From assembly GCF_000721175.1 (NCBI RefSeq), contig NZ_JOEZ01000007.1:499509-563508 (forward strand): a DNA stretch of 64,000 bases, given 5' to 3'. The notes beneath the pieces are model-generated. The model was given only the letters and a program-made list of their open reading frames with translations. It did not search any database and was not told where the DNA came from. The translations under genes and the position numbers were made by a program. Below are positions 1 through 11,459 of this stretch, piece after piece. The DNA is from Streptomyces anulatus. GTDB lineage: Bacteria; Actinomycetota; Actinomycetes; Streptomycetales; Streptomycetaceae. Each line of letters starts with the position of its first letter. Position 1 is the stretch's first letter.

Positions 1-226
1 GCAGATACAGCGCCCCCAGCCATACCCCGCCCGGATCGCGGTCGGCGACGGGACCGTCCACCATCCACTTCAGGACCAGCGGGATCACCAGCCCCAGAGA
101 GGACGCCAGGATCGCCACGAGGGCGGCGGTGAACAGGCGCACCCGCACGGGTCGGACATAGGGCCACAGGCGCAGGAGGGAGCGCACGGCGGACCGGTCC
201 GTGCGCTCTGCAGGCTTTTCGGGCAT
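1..226 (-). CDS. ABC transporter permease/ATPase, N-terminal part (runs off the left edge)
   Basis: The first 75 codons are visible, reading leftwards from an ATG at 226. The translation has a charged cytoplasmic start (MPEKPAERTDRS), then a hydrophobic helix around residues 34-52 followed by KWMVDGPV. That layout is typical of the first transmembrane segment of an ABC type-1 exporter half-molecule, with membrane domain and ATPase in one chain. The nucleotide-binding domain would lie outside the window, so substrate cannot be judged. It is divergent from the ABC-2 operon that begins near 394 and shares a region of about 170 bases with it. Confidence 0.7.
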   Translation of the reverse strand, partial: MPEKPAERTDRSAVRSLLRLWPYVRPVRVRLFTAALVAILASSLGLVIPLVLKWMVDGPVADRDPGGVWLGALYL

Positions 227-393
227 CAGGGCCGACCCTACGTTTCACCACTGACATCGGTCCTCCCAATTTCGGCCGGACCCCGCCGCTCCTCCCGGCC
301 GGTCCGCCGGGTCGTACCCCGCATCAACCGATCGGCTGATGAGCCGTCGAGCGTGACGGCGGATACCGGCCGGGCCCGTCCGCCGGAACCCTG

Positions 394-1317
394 GTGGACA
401 TGGCAATCATCGAAGTCAACGGGGTGCGCAAGACCTACGCGGGCCGTGACGTGGTCGACGGCGTCTCCTTCTCCGTCGACCAGGGAGAGATCTTCGGCAT
501 CCTCGGCCCCAACGGGGCGGGCAAGACCACCACCGTCGAATGCGTGGAAGGCCTGCGCACCCCCGACGCGGGCACGGTCAGGGTCGCCGGGCTCGACCCC
601 ATCGCCGACCACGACCGGGTGACGCAGCTGCTCGGCGCGCAGCTCCAGGAGAGCGAGCTCCAGGCCAAACTGACCGTACGGGAGGCGCTGGAGCTCTACA
701 CCGCCTTCTACCCGGCCCCCGCCGACTGGCGTCCGCTCGCGGACCGGCTCGGCCTGGCGGACCGGCTCACCACCCGCTTCGCCCAGCTCTCCGGTGGCCA
801 GAAACAGCGTCTGTTCATCGCCCTCGCCCTGATCGGCAACCCGAAGGTCGTCGTCCTCGACGAGCTGACCACCGGCCTCGACCCACGCGCCCGCCGCGAC
901 ACCTGGCAGCTCATCGAGGAGATCCGCGACGGCGGGGTGACCGTCCTGCTCGTCACCCACTTGATGGAGGAGGCCCAGCGCCTCTGCGACCGGATCGCCG
1001 TCATCGACCGGGGCAAGGTCGTCGCCCTGGACACCCCGGCCGGGCTGATCCGGCGGTCCACCGGCTCCACCGTCGTCTCCTTCGTCCCCTCCCGCACCCC
1101 GACCGGACCCGAACTGGACCGGCTCGCCGCGCTGCCGGGCGTCGCGTCGGTGACCCCGCCCGATCCCGCCGGCGTCCTCGTCCTGCACGCCACCGACGAC
1201 ACCGTCACCCCGCTCATCTCCCTGCTCGCCGAACTCGGCGTCACCGCCCGGCGGTTGCGGATCACCGAGACCAGCCTCGACGAAGCCTTCCTCGACCTCA
1301 CCGGACAGGACGCCTGA
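394..1317 (+). CDS. ABC-2 type transporter, ATP-binding protein
   Basis: This 307-residue protein is the cytoplasmic ATPase of a drug/lipid-type ABC-2 exporter. The Walker A motif GPNGAGKT is at residues 38-45, the signature LSGGQKQR near 140, and Walker B reads VVVLDELTTGLDP. The LDEL form instead of LDEP occurs in actinobacterial DrrA-like ATPases. An H-loop follows (LLVTHLMEEA). The C-terminal 90 residues form the usual DrrA-type accessory domain. The start may be this GTG or the ATG two codons later at 400. The stop lies one base before the permease start, so the two genes are translationally coupled. The following kinase and regulator genes suggest inducible export, possibly of an antimicrobial or cell-envelope stressor (inference). 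Confidence 0.9.
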   Translation: MDMAIIEVNGVRKTYAGRDVVDGVSFSVDQGEIFGILGPNGAGKTTTVECVEGLRTPDAGTVRVAGLDPIADHDRVTQLLGAQLQESELQAKLTVREALELYTAFYPAPADWRPLADRLGLADRLTTRFAQLSGGQKQRLFIALALIGNPKVVVLDELTTGLDPRARRDTWQLIEEIRDGGVTVLLVTHLMEEAQRLCDRIAVIDRGKVVALDTPAGLIRRSTGSTVVSFVPSRTPTGPELDRLAALPGVASVTPPDPAGVLVLHATDDTVTPLISLLAELGVTARRLRITETSLDEAFLDLTGQDA

Positions 1318-1318
1318 C

Positions 1319-2116
1319 ATGAACCGCGAACCGACCCTGACCCGTGCGCCGGAGACGACCGCCCCGGCCCGCCGGCGCAGCCCCATGGCGGCCGTCCTGC
1401 TCACCGAGACGCGACTCTTCCTCCGCGAACCGGGCAGTCTCTTCTGGATCCTCGCCTTCCCGACCGTCCTCCTGGTGATCCTCGGCTTCATCCCCACCTT
1501 CAAGGAGGCCGACGACAACCTCGGCGGACGCCGGGTCATCGACCTCTACGTCCCCGTCTCCGTCCTGCTCGCCATGATCATGGCCGGGCTCCAGGCGATG
1601 CCACCGGTCCTCAGCGCCTACCGCGAACGCGGCATCCTGCGCCGCATGTCCACCACCCCGGTTCGGCCCTCGGCCCTGCTCACCGCCCAGATCACCCTGC
1701 ACGGCGCCGCCGCCCTCGGGTCGGCGCTCCTGGTCGTCGCCGTCGGCCGCGTCGGCTACGGGGTCGCGCTGCCCGGACAGCTGGCCGGCTACGCACTGGC
1801 GCTGCTGCTCTCGGTCGCCGCCGTGCTCACCCTGGGCGCGACGATCTGCGCCCTGTCCCGTACGACGAAGGCGGCCACCGCGGTCGGCTCGGTCGCCTAC
1901 CTCGCGATGATGTTCACCGCCGGGGTCTGGGTGCCCGTCCAGGCGATGCCCGACACTCTGCGCCGCATCGTGCAGTTGACCCCCTTCGGCGCCGCTTCCC
2001 AGGCCCTGGACCAGGCCGCGTCCGGCCACTGGCCGAGCTGGGCGTACCTCGGGGTCGTCGCGCTGTGGACCGTGCTGCTCGGCCTCGTCGCCGGTCGGCT
2101 CTTCCGGTGGCAGTGA
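1319..2116 (+). CDS. ABC-2 type transporter permease
   Basis: This is a 265-residue membrane protein with about six hydrophobic helices, an ABC-2 permease partner for the upstream ATPase. A cytoplasmic N-terminus of about 30 residues precedes LLTETRLFLREPGSLFW, the usual coupling-helix region. The motif YRERGILRRMSTTPVRPSALL is typical of DrrB/ABC-2 permeases. The start codon follows the ATPase stop by a single base. The next gene, a histidine kinase, begins 14 bases downstream, so all four genes (394-4130) probably form one transcript. Confidence 0.9.
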   Translation: MNREPTLTRAPETTAPARRRSPMAAVLLTETRLFLREPGSLFWILAFPTVLLVILGFIPTFKEADDNLGGRRVIDLYVPVSVLLAMIMAGLQAMPPVLSAYRERGILRRMSTTPVRPSALLTAQITLHGAAALGSALLVVAVGRVGYGVALPGQLAGYALALLLSVAAVLTLGATICALSRTTKAATAVGSVAYLAMMFTAGVWVPVQAMPDTLRRIVQLTPFGAASQALDQAASGHWPSWAYLGVVALWTVLLGLVAGRLFRWQ

Positions 2117-2130
2117 CGGAGACTGCTCGC

Positions 2131-3480
2131 ATGACGCAGCCGTCCTGCTCCCCGTGCCCGTCCGGTGCGCCGGGGCCCCGCACGGTCGAGGACCGCTGGG
2201 AGCAGTTCTACCGGTACGGGCCCTACGCCGTCCTCAGCCTGTCCGTCCTCGTCGGGGCCGTCGCAGCCGATCTGATCATGACCCGCAGCGAGATGTACCT
2301 GGCCGGGGCCCTGGCCGTCGCGGCGTACGGGCTCCAGCTCTGGTGGGGCCGGGCCCGCCCGCGTACCGCTCCGGGCGCCCCGGCCGGGGTGGCCTACTAC
2401 GCCGTGCGGACCGTCCTCGCCTTCGCCCTGTCGTGGCTCAACCCGTTCTTCTCGATCTACGCGGCCCTCGGCTACTTCGACGTCGAACCCCTGCTGCCCA
2501 AGCGGGCCGTGCGGATCGGGCTGCTCGCCACCGCCGTCACCCTGGCCGGTTCGCAGAGCGGGGGACTGCCGCCCGCCTCCCTGATGAACTGGGTCGCCTT
2601 CGGTGCGCTGTACCTCCTCAACGCCTCGCTCGCCCTCTTCTTCCGGTACGTCGGGATGCGGGAGGAGGAGAAGGCCCGGATCCAGGTCGCGACCATCGCC
2701 GAGCTGGAGCGCACCAACCTCCGGCTGGAGCAGGCCATGGCGGAGAACGCGGCCCTGCACGCCCAGCTCCTCGTCCAGGCCCGGGAGGCCGGGGTCGACG
2801 ACGAGCGGCGCCGGCTCGCCGCCGAGATCCACGACACCCTCGCCCAGGGCCTCGCCGGGATCATCGCCCAGCTCCAGGTCGTCACCTCCGTCTCGGACCG
2901 CGATCCGGAGACCGCCCGCGTCCACTTGGAGCGGGCCGCCGCGCTCGCCCGCCACAGCCTCGGCGAGGCCCGCCGCTCCGTGCACAACCTGGCCCCCGCC
3001 GCCCTGGAACACGACGAACTGGCCGGGGCGCTGGAGAAGACGGTCGCAGGCTGGGCCGAACAGCACCGCGTCCGGGCCGACTTCACGGTCACCGGCACCG
3101 TCGAACCGGTCCACGACGAGATCGCCGCCACCCTGCTGCGCATCGCGGGCGAGGCGCTGGCCAACGCCGGGCGGCACGCCGGGGCCTCACGGGTCGGGGT
3201 GACGCTGTCCTTCATGGACGATGAACTGACCCTGGACGTAAGGGACGACGGGCGCGGCTTCGACCCCGCGGCCGCCGCCCCGGCAGGGCGCACCGGAGGC
3301 TTCGGCCTCGGCGGCATGCGGGCCCGCGCGGAACGCATCGCGGGCGCGGTCGAGGTGGAGTCGGAACCGGGCGGCGGCACCGCGGTATCGGCCAGAGTCC
3401 CGCTGGTCAGGCACCCCGTGAACAGCACCGCGGTGGCCCCTGGTCAGGCACCCGTGAGTCCCCGTACGGTGCCGTCATGA
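2131..3480 (+). CDS. NarL-type sensor histidine kinase
   Basis: The protein has 449 residues. The N-terminal 175 residues carry about five hydrophobic segments, followed by a coiled linker (about 177-220). A HisKA_3 dimerisation domain follows, with the phospho-accepting His at residue 234 (AEIHDTLAQ). The HATPase domain shows the N-box ALANAGRHA, the G1 box DDGRGFDP and the G2-like FGLGGMRARA. The ATG at 2131 is chosen because GGAG stands nine bases upstream and it lies just after the permease stop; an upstream in-frame start would overlap the permease. The last four bases overlap the response regulator start (ATGA). It probably senses an envelope or drug signal and controls the adjacent ABC-2 exporter. 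Confidence 0.92.
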   Translation: MTQPSCSPCPSGAPGPRTVEDRWEQFYRYGPYAVLSLSVLVGAVAADLIMTRSEMYLAGALAVAAYGLQLWWGRARPRTAPGAPAGVAYYAVRTVLAFALSWLNPFFSIYAALGYFDVEPLLPKRAVRIGLLATAVTLAGSQSGGLPPASLMNWVAFGALYLLNASLALFFRYVGMREEEKARIQVATIAELERTNLRLEQAMAENAALHAQLLVQAREAGVDDERRRLAAEIHDTLAQGLAGIIAQLQVVTSVSDRDPETARVHLERAAALARHSLGEARRSVHNLAPAALEHDELAGALEKTVAGWAEQHRVRADFTVTGTVEPVHDEIAATLLRIAGEALANAGRHAGASRVGVTLSFMDDELTLDVRDDGRGFDPAAAAPAGRTGGFGLGGMRARAERIAGAVEVESEPGGGTAVSARVPLVRHPVNSTAVAPGQAPVSPRTVPS

Positions 3481-4105
3481 CCGAGACCACCGCCCGCGCT
3501 GTCAGCCTCGTCGTCGTAGACGACCACCCGGTCGTCCGCGACGGGCTGCGCGGCATGTTCGCCGCCGCCGCCGGCTTCGAGGTGCTCGGCGAGGCGTCGA
3601 ACGGAGTGGACGCGCTCGCGGTCGTCGAACGGCTCGACCCCGACGTCGTCCTGATGGACCTGCGGATGCCCGGCGGCGGGGGAGTGGCGGCCATCGCCGA
3701 GCTGACCCGGCGCGGCGCGCGCTCCCAGGTCCTGGTGCTGACCACGTACGACACCGACTCCGACACACTGCCCGCGATCGAGGCGGGCGCGACCGGCTAC
3801 CTCCTCAAGGACGCCCCGCGCGAGGAGCTGTTCGCCGCCGTCCGGGCCGCCGCCGACGGGCGAAGCGTCCTGTCGCCCGCCGTCGCGTCCCGGCTGATGA
3901 ACCGGGTCCGCACCTCCGCCGCCGACCAGGCCGAGACCTCCCTGTCGGCCCGTGAGCGCGAGGTGCTGGTGCTGGTGGCGCGGGGCACCACCAACCGGGA
4001 GATCGCCGCCGAGCTGTTCATCAGCGAGGCGACCGTGAAGACCCACCTCACCCACATCTTCGGCAAGCTGGGCGCCAAGGACCGGGCCGCGGCGGTCGCC
4101 GTCGG

Positions 4106-4130
<25 letters not shown>
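3477..4130 (+). CDS. NarL/FixJ-family response regulator
   Basis: This 217-residue regulator has an intact receiver: acidic pair D15-D16, phosphoacceptor D61 in LMDLRMPG, T90 and K111 (YLLKDA). A LuxR-type HTH follows at about 150-215 (LSAREREVLVLVARG, TNREIAAELFISEATVKTHL). It overlaps the kinase by four bases and is its cognate partner. Its 3' end overlaps the convergent glgX stop by 25 bases, leaving no room for a separate terminator between the two transcripts. Confidence 0.93.
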
Positions 4131-6547
<2,417 letters not shown>

Positions 6548-6699
6548 CCTGTCGCCTCCCGCGGCTCGTGGGACGGGCACCTACGAGTGGCACGCGGCGT
6601 CCCGGCCGCGGCCCTTCCCAGGCAGTCCTCCCCTCTGTTCTGCCCACCGGGCGGCCCGCACTCACGTTTCCCCCGACCGGCCCCGGTCGTTGGGGGAGC

Positions 6700-7941
6700 G
6701 TGAACCACTCAGCGAAGAGCGCACGGGCCGGCTCGGCCGCCGTGCTGACATGGGCAGGGCTGCTGACCGTGCTGGTCCTTCTGACCGGCTGCACCGACAC
6801 CCGGGAGGCCGTGCTCAACGGCAAGGCACGATCCCCCGGCGACGCGATCAGCGTCTTCCCCGAGAACGGTGCCAAGGACGTCGACGAGAAGACCCGCATC
6901 GCGGTGAAGGTCCCCGACGGGCGGCTGGAGAGCGTGAAGGTCATGCGGATCGAGGACGCGCAGCAGCAGACGGTGGCGGGGCGCATCGCCGAGGACGGGC
7001 GCTCCTGGGCCCCGGAGCCCGAGGTGGCCCGGCTCGCCCTCGCCGCGAAGTACAGCATCGACGCGGTGGCCGTGGACGGTGCCGGGCGCCGCTCCGCCCG
7101 GCACGCCACGTTCACCACGCTCGTCCCCGAGCACCGCTTCATCGGCTACTTCAAACCGGAGAACCGGTCCACCGTCGGCACCGGCATGATCGTCTCCTTC
7201 TCCTTCAACCGGCCCGTCGCCGATCGCGCCGCCGTGGAGAAGGCCATCCGGGTGACGTCCGATCCGGTGGTGGAGGTCGCCGGCCACTGGTTCGGCAAGG
7301 ACCGGCTCGACTTCCGCCCGAAGGCGTACTGGAAGCCAGGCACCGAGGTCACCGTCGACATCGGGCTGCGGGACGTCGAAGGCGCCCCGGGGGTCTACGG
7401 CAGCCAGGACAAGACCGTCGTCTTCACCATCGGCCGCTCCCAGGTCTCCCGGGTCGACGCGGAGGACAAGACCATGGAGGTGCGCCGGGACGGAGAGCTC
7501 GTCGTGACGGTCCCGATCACCGCGGGCGCCCCGAAGACGACCACGTACAACGGGAAGATGGTGGTCACCGAGATGCACGAGGTGACCCGGATGAACGGGG
7601 CGACCGTCGGCTTCACGGACAAGGAGGGCAAGGGCGAGTACGACATCAAGGACGTTCCGCACGCGATCCGGCTCACCGAGTCCGGCACCTTCCTGCACGG
7701 CAACTACTGGGCCGACGAGTCCGTCTTCGGCGAGGAGAACGTCAGCCACGGCTGCATCGGGCTGCGCGACGCCAAGGGCGGCAGCGGCTCCACGCCCGGC
7801 GGCTGGTTCTTCGACCGGACCCTGATCGGCGACGTGGTCGAGGTGGTCAACTCCCGGGACGGAAAGGTCGCACCGGACAACGGACTCAGCGGCTGGAACC
7901 TCGGCTGGAAGAAGTGGAAGGCCGGTTCAGCCCTGCGCTGA
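6700..7941 (+). CDS. L,D-transpeptidase lipoprotein (first of a tandem pair)
   Basis: This 413-residue protein would be exported and lipid-anchored. After the GTG start comes a Lys/Arg-containing n-region, a hydrophobic core and a lipobox LLTGC. Two Ig-like domains follow (VFPENGAKDV and FKPENRSTVG mark their starts), as in mycobacterial Ldt enzymes. The YkuD catalytic domain carries FLHGNYW and the cysteine signature SHGCIGLRD. It would form 3-3 peptidoglycan cross-links on the outer face of the membrane. The next gene is a paralogue of identical length. The start was chosen because it supplies a proper signal peptide; longer in-frame starts would place about 70 basic residues ahead of it. 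Confidence 0.92.
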   Translation: MNHSAKSARAGSAAVLTWAGLLTVLVLLTGCTDTREAVLNGKARSPGDAISVFPENGAKDVDEKTRIAVKVPDGRLESVKVMRIEDAQQQTVAGRIAEDGRSWAPEPEVARLALAAKYSIDAVAVDGAGRRSARHATFTTLVPEHRFIGYFKPENRSTVGTGMIVSFSFNRPVADRAAVEKAIRVTSDPVVEVAGHWFGKDRLDFRPKAYWKPGTEVTVDIGLRDVEGAPGVYGSQDKTVVFTIGRSQVSRVDAEDKTMEVRRDGELVVTVPITAGAPKTTTYNGKMVVTEMHEVTRMNGATVGFTDKEGKGEYDIKDVPHAIRLTESGTFLHGNYWADESVFGEENVSHGCIGLRDAKGGSGSTPGGWFFDRTLIGDVVEVVNSRDGKVAPDNGLSGWNLGWKKWKAGSALR

Positions 7942-8157
7942 GGGTCCCGGCCGCTCCGTGGGCCCGGTCGTCTCCCCGGCCGGCCCCGGCACCCCGCGCC
8001 ACCTGCGCGGCTCTCCGGACCACTTGGGACGGAACGGTGACATTCCGGAGGGAGTTCACCCCGCTCGCGATGTGATTATCTTGCGGCGGCGCGCATGTTC
8101 GGCGCGCGGGGGTGCGGGCCATGGCGGGACCAGGCCGTGCGAGGGGAGACGACCACA

Positions 8158-9399
8158 GTGAACGGGCAGCCGATATCGGGGGCATCGGCCGGGGCGAGCG
8201 GGAAGCGGCGCGGCGGGCCGGGGCTCCTGGCCCTGGTTCTGGGAGCACTGCTGTTGCTGGTGACGGCGTGCGGCGGCAGTGCCGACGCAGGGGACAGGAA
8301 CAAGCCGGCGGGCGGTGCGAAGAAGGACACGGCCGCCTCGCAGGCGGTCGTGACCATCGCGCCGAAGGACGGCGCGGAGTCCGTGGCGACCAGCGGTGCG
8401 CTGAAGATCGGCGCCGAGCAGGGCAAGCTGACCACGGTGAAGGTCGCCGACCCCAAGGGCAACGAGGTCGCGGGCGAGATCGCGGCCGACGGCGCGAGCT
8501 GGGTGCCGGAGCGGCACCTCGCCGCCGCCACCAAGTACACGGTGCACGCGGTCGCCAAGGACGCCGAGGGCCGTGAGTCGGCGAAGGACACCACCTTCAC
8601 CACGCTGGTGCCGCAGAACACCTTCATCGGGCAGTACACGCCGGAGGACGGCTCCACCGTCGGCGTCGGCATGCCGGTCTCCATCCACTTCACCCGGGGC
8701 ATCACCGACCCGGCCGCGGTGGAGCGGGCGATCAAGGTGACGGCCGAACCGGCCGTCGAGATCGAGGGCCACTGGTTCGGCAACGACCGTCTCGACTTCC
8801 GCCCGGAGAAGTACTGGGCGGCGGGCACCAAGGTGACCGTCGACCTCGACCTCGACGGCGTCGAGGGCCGGCCGGGCGTCTACGGCAAGCAGGCGAAGAC
8901 GGTGAAGTTCACCATCGGCCGCAGCCAGGTCTCCACCGTCGACGCGAGCGCGAAGCGGATGAAGGTGGTCCGCGACGGCGAGCAGATCAAGGACATCCCG
9001 ATCTCCGCGGGCGCCCCGGCGACGACCACGTACAACGGTCAGATGGTCATCAGCGAGAAGCTCAAGGTGACCCGGATGAACGGCGACACCGTCGGCTTCG
9101 GCGGCGAGTACGACATCAAGGACGTGCCGCACGCCATGCGGCTGTCCACCTCGGGCACCTTCCTGCACGGCAACTACTGGGGCGCGTCCTCCATCTTCGG
9201 CAACACCAACACCAGCCACGGCTGTGTCGGTCTGCGCGATGTGCGCGGCGGCTACGACAACCAGACGCCGGCGGCGTGGTTCTACGACAGGTCGATGATC
9301 GGTGACGTGGTCATCGTGAAGAACTCCAAGGACAAGCAGATCGCCCCGGACAACGGCCTCAACGGCTGGAACATGGACTGGGAGGAGTGGAAGAAGTAG
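8158..9399 (+). CDS. L,D-transpeptidase lipoprotein (second of a tandem pair)
   Basis: Also 413 residues and the same architecture as the preceding gene: signal peptide with lipobox LLVTACGG, two Ig-like domains and a YkuD domain with FLHGNYW and SHGCVGLRD. GTG at 8158 has GGGGAG nine bases upstream. Much of the sequence is alignable with the neighbour (FIGRSQVS, TTTYNG, YDIKDVPHA), showing an old tandem duplication. Differences concentrate in the N-terminal 60 residues and in an insertion before the catalytic domain of the first copy (TDKEGKG). A 16-bp hairpin follows the stop, so this gene ends the unit. Confidence 0.93.
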   Translation: MNGQPISGASAGASGKRRGGPGLLALVLGALLLLVTACGGSADAGDRNKPAGGAKKDTAASQAVVTIAPKDGAESVATSGALKIGAEQGKLTTVKVADPKGNEVAGEIAADGASWVPERHLAAATKYTVHAVAKDAEGRESAKDTTFTTLVPQNTFIGQYTPEDGSTVGVGMPVSIHFTRGITDPAAVERAIKVTAEPAVEIEGHWFGNDRLDFRPEKYWAAGTKVTVDLDLDGVEGRPGVYGKQAKTVKFTIGRSQVSTVDASAKRMKVVRDGEQIKDIPISAGAPATTTYNGQMVISEKLKVTRMNGDTVGFGGEYDIKDVPHAMRLSTSGTFLHGNYWGASSIFGNTNTSHGCVGLRDVRGGYDNQTPAAWFYDRSMIGDVVIVKNSKDKQIAPDNGLNGWNMDWEEWKK

Positions 9400-9424
9400 G
9401 ACCTCCTTCCGCTCCCCGGCCGAC

Positions 9425-9467
9425 CCGGCGGGCCCGGTGCTGTGACCAACGGCACCGGGCCCGCCGG
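9425..9467 (+). terminator. Hairpin terminator after the L,D-transpeptidase pair
   Basis: A perfect 16-bp inverted repeat (arms 9425-9440 and 9452-9467) with an 11-base loop stands 25 bases after the stop. There is no U-tract, as is common in Streptomyces. Confidence 0.75.
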
Positions 9468-9492
9468 CGTTAGCGGTGGTTAACCTCTTCGC

Positions 9493-10260
9493 ATGACTGT
9501 GACTCTGGAAGTACGCGACGGTGTCGGCACCATCCAGCTGGACCGGCCGCCCATGAACGCCCTGGACGTGGCGATCCAGGACCGGCTGCGGGAGCTGGCC
9601 GAGGAGGCGACCCGGCGCGAGGACGTGCGCGCCGTGATCCTCTACGGCGGTGAGAAGGTGTTCGCGGCGGGCGCGGACATCAAGGAGATGCAGGCGATGG
9701 ACCACACCGCGATGGTGCTCCGGTCCAAGGATCTCCAGGACGCCTTCACCGCCGTCGCCCGCATCCCCAAGCCGGTCGTCGCCGCCGTCACCGGCTACGC
9801 GCTCGGCGGCGGCTGCGAGCTGGCGCTCTGCGCCGACTTCCGGATCGCCGGGGACAACGCCAAGCTCGGCCAGCCGGAGATCCTCCTCGGACTGATCCCG
9901 GGCGCGGGCGGCACCCAGCGGCTCGCCCGGCTGATCGGCCCCTCCCGGGCCAAGGACCTCATCTTCACCGGCCGCATGGTCAAGGCGGAGGAGGCCCTGA
10001 CGCTGGGCCTGGTCGACCGGGTGGTCCCGGCCGCCGAGGTCTACGAGCAGGCGCACGCCTGGGCCGCCAAGCTGGCCAAGGGGCCCGCGCTGGCGCTGCG
10101 CGCGGCCAAGGAGTCGGTGGACGCCGGGCTGGAGACGGACCTCGACACCGGGCTCACCATCGAGCGGAACTGGTTCTCCGGTCTGTTCGCCACCGAGGAC
10201 CGCGAGCGGGGCATGCGCAGCTTCGTCGAGGAGGGCCCGGGCAAGGCCACGTTCGGCTGA
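9493..10260 (+). CDS. Enoyl-CoA hydratase/isomerase family protein
   Basis: This 255-residue crotonase-fold enzyme would hydrate trans-2-enoyl-CoA in fatty-acid or branched-chain degradation. The oxyanion-hole and CoA-binding segment is AAGADIKEM (58-66), followed by ALGGGCELALCADFRIA with Glu109. GQPEILLGLIPGAGGTQRL carries Glu129. Both catalytic glutamates of true hydratases are therefore present, arguing against an isomerase-only member. It is monocistronic, with hairpins on both sides. Confidence 0.93.
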   Translation: MTVTLEVRDGVGTIQLDRPPMNALDVAIQDRLRELAEEATRREDVRAVILYGGEKVFAAGADIKEMQAMDHTAMVLRSKDLQDAFTAVARIPKPVVAAVTGYALGGGCELALCADFRIAGDNAKLGQPEILLGLIPGAGGTQRLARLIGPSRAKDLIFTGRMVKAEEALTLGLVDRVVPAAEVYEQAHAWAAKLAKGPALALRAAKESVDAGLETDLDTGLTIERNWFSGLFATEDRERGMRSFVEEGPGKATFG

Positions 10261-10337
10261 CCGGTAGTCAGAACGGGTGGCCCGGTAGTCGGGTCGGGCG
10301 GTCCCGCGCGGGGAGTTCATCCGTCAGAGCGGTTTAT

Positions 10338-10366
10338 CCGGGCCTTAAGGCAACCTTAAGGCCCGG
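10338..10366 (+). terminator. Perfect short-loop hairpin
   Basis: A 13-bp perfect stem (10338-10350 with 10354-10366) closes a three-base CAA loop, 78 bases after the hydratase stop. The stem centre contains the CTTAAG palindrome. It probably terminates the hydratase transcript. An operator role for the next gene cannot be excluded. Confidence 0.65.
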
Positions 10367-10546
10367 TGTCGTCGTCGGCCGGGCGACCCTCGCGGGGCCG
10401 GGCATCGCCGCAGCTCAGCGGGGCCGTTCGAGTCGCTGTTCTGCCAGGGGCATATGCCAAGAGCCTCCTGCGGAACGAGTCGTTCCGGGGTGCGGATTCC
10501 TGCGGAACTGCCCCGGGGGGCGATCCGTGCGGCCATGATGGTGGGC

Positions 10547-11050
10547 ATGGCGGGCTTGGAGGGTGTGGATCAGCCGCGACCGCGCAGCAGTGCGACCGCG
10601 GCATGCTGGACGTCGACCATGGATGACGAACAGGCTTTCAAAGCACTGGAGTTGTTCGGAAATCCGACCGAGGGGGAAGTCCGGCTGCCGTCCCGTCCGG
10701 AGTCGGCGGCGACGGCCCGTCGGCTCACCTCCTGCGTCGCCCTCCGCCAGTGGGCCCTCTCGCCGCAGACCGCGGAGTACGCGGTGCTCCTCGTCTCCGA
10801 GCTCGTCGGCAACGCGGTGCGCCACACCGGGGCCCGGGTCTTCGGGTTACGCATGGTGCGCCGCCGGGGCTGGATCCGTATCGAGGTGCGTGATCCCTCG
10901 CGCGGGCTGCCGTGTCTGATGCCGGTGCGTGAGATGGACGTCAGTGGCCGGGGGATCTTCCTCGTCGACAAGCTCTCCGACCGCTGGGGCGTGGATCTGC
11001 TGCCGCGCGGCAAGACCACCTGGTTCGAGATGCGGATCTCCGACCGCTGA
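10547..11050 (+). CDS. Anti-sigma-factor-like ATP-binding protein (HATPase_c_2)
   Basis: This is a 167-residue protein of the large Streptomyces family related to RsbW/SpoIIAB kinases. The Bergerat-fold motifs are the N-box LLVSELVGNAVRHTGA, the G1-like VRDPSRGLP and the G2-like SGRGIFLVDKLSDRWG. The C-terminus KTTWFEMRISDR is typical. The start is uncertain: ATGs at 10535, 10538 and 10547 and an internal ATG at 10619 are all in frame. I chose 10547 because similar family members, from memory, begin MAGLEG. The target sigma factor or anti-anti-sigma partner is not encoded nearby. Confidence 0.8.
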   Translation: MAGLEGVDQPRPRSSATAACWTSTMDDEQAFKALELFGNPTEGEVRLPSRPESAATARRLTSCVALRQWALSPQTAEYAVLLVSELVGNAVRHTGARVFGLRMVRRRGWIRIEVRDPSRGLPCLMPVREMDVSGRGIFLVDKLSDRWGVDLLPRGKTTWFEMRISDR

Positions 11051-11091
11051 TACGCCGGAGGTCCCGGTCGGTACGAGGTCCGGTCGGTACG

Positions 11092-11136
11092 CAGAAGCCC
11101 CCGGTCGCCCGTGGTGCGGCGCTGTGGGGGCTTCTG
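11092..11136 (+). terminator. Terminator after the ATP-binding protein
   Basis: An 11-bp perfect stem (11092-11102 with 11126-11136) and a 23-base loop lie 41 bases beyond the stop. Confidence 0.6.
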
Positions 11137-11459
11137 GCGGGGGCCGCGAAATCAGGGGTGTGTTCACGGCCGCTCATGACGACTTGGCCCGGGTCGATGG
11201 GGGTCGCGGCACCGACTATGGCAGACGGGCGACCCCGGCGCCAAAGGGACTTGTCGGCGTATTTTCGTTTCAAACGGGCATTTGTCGTTTGAATCGTAGG
11301 TGCGTTCGGTCACTTGCCTGGCATTCCATGCATTCTTATGGCGGGGATTGAATGATCCATTGATCATCCGGCGAACTGCCCAATCGTCCTATTTCGCTCA
11401 TCATGCCTCTACTGTGTCCCGGGAATCGGTGGAACCGGTGGAACGCGAGGTGATCGGGC
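11137..11459. other. AT-richer intergenic region upstream of the deacetylase-like gene
   Basis: No convincing gene is present. The stretch 11255-11400 is unusually AT-rich for this genome. It contains a 7-bp inverted repeat TTCAAAC / GTTTGAA (near 11269-11293) and the overlapping near-repeats TGATCCA and TGATCAT near 11351-11370. It most likely holds the promoter and operator of the gene at 11460. Confidence 0.4.
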
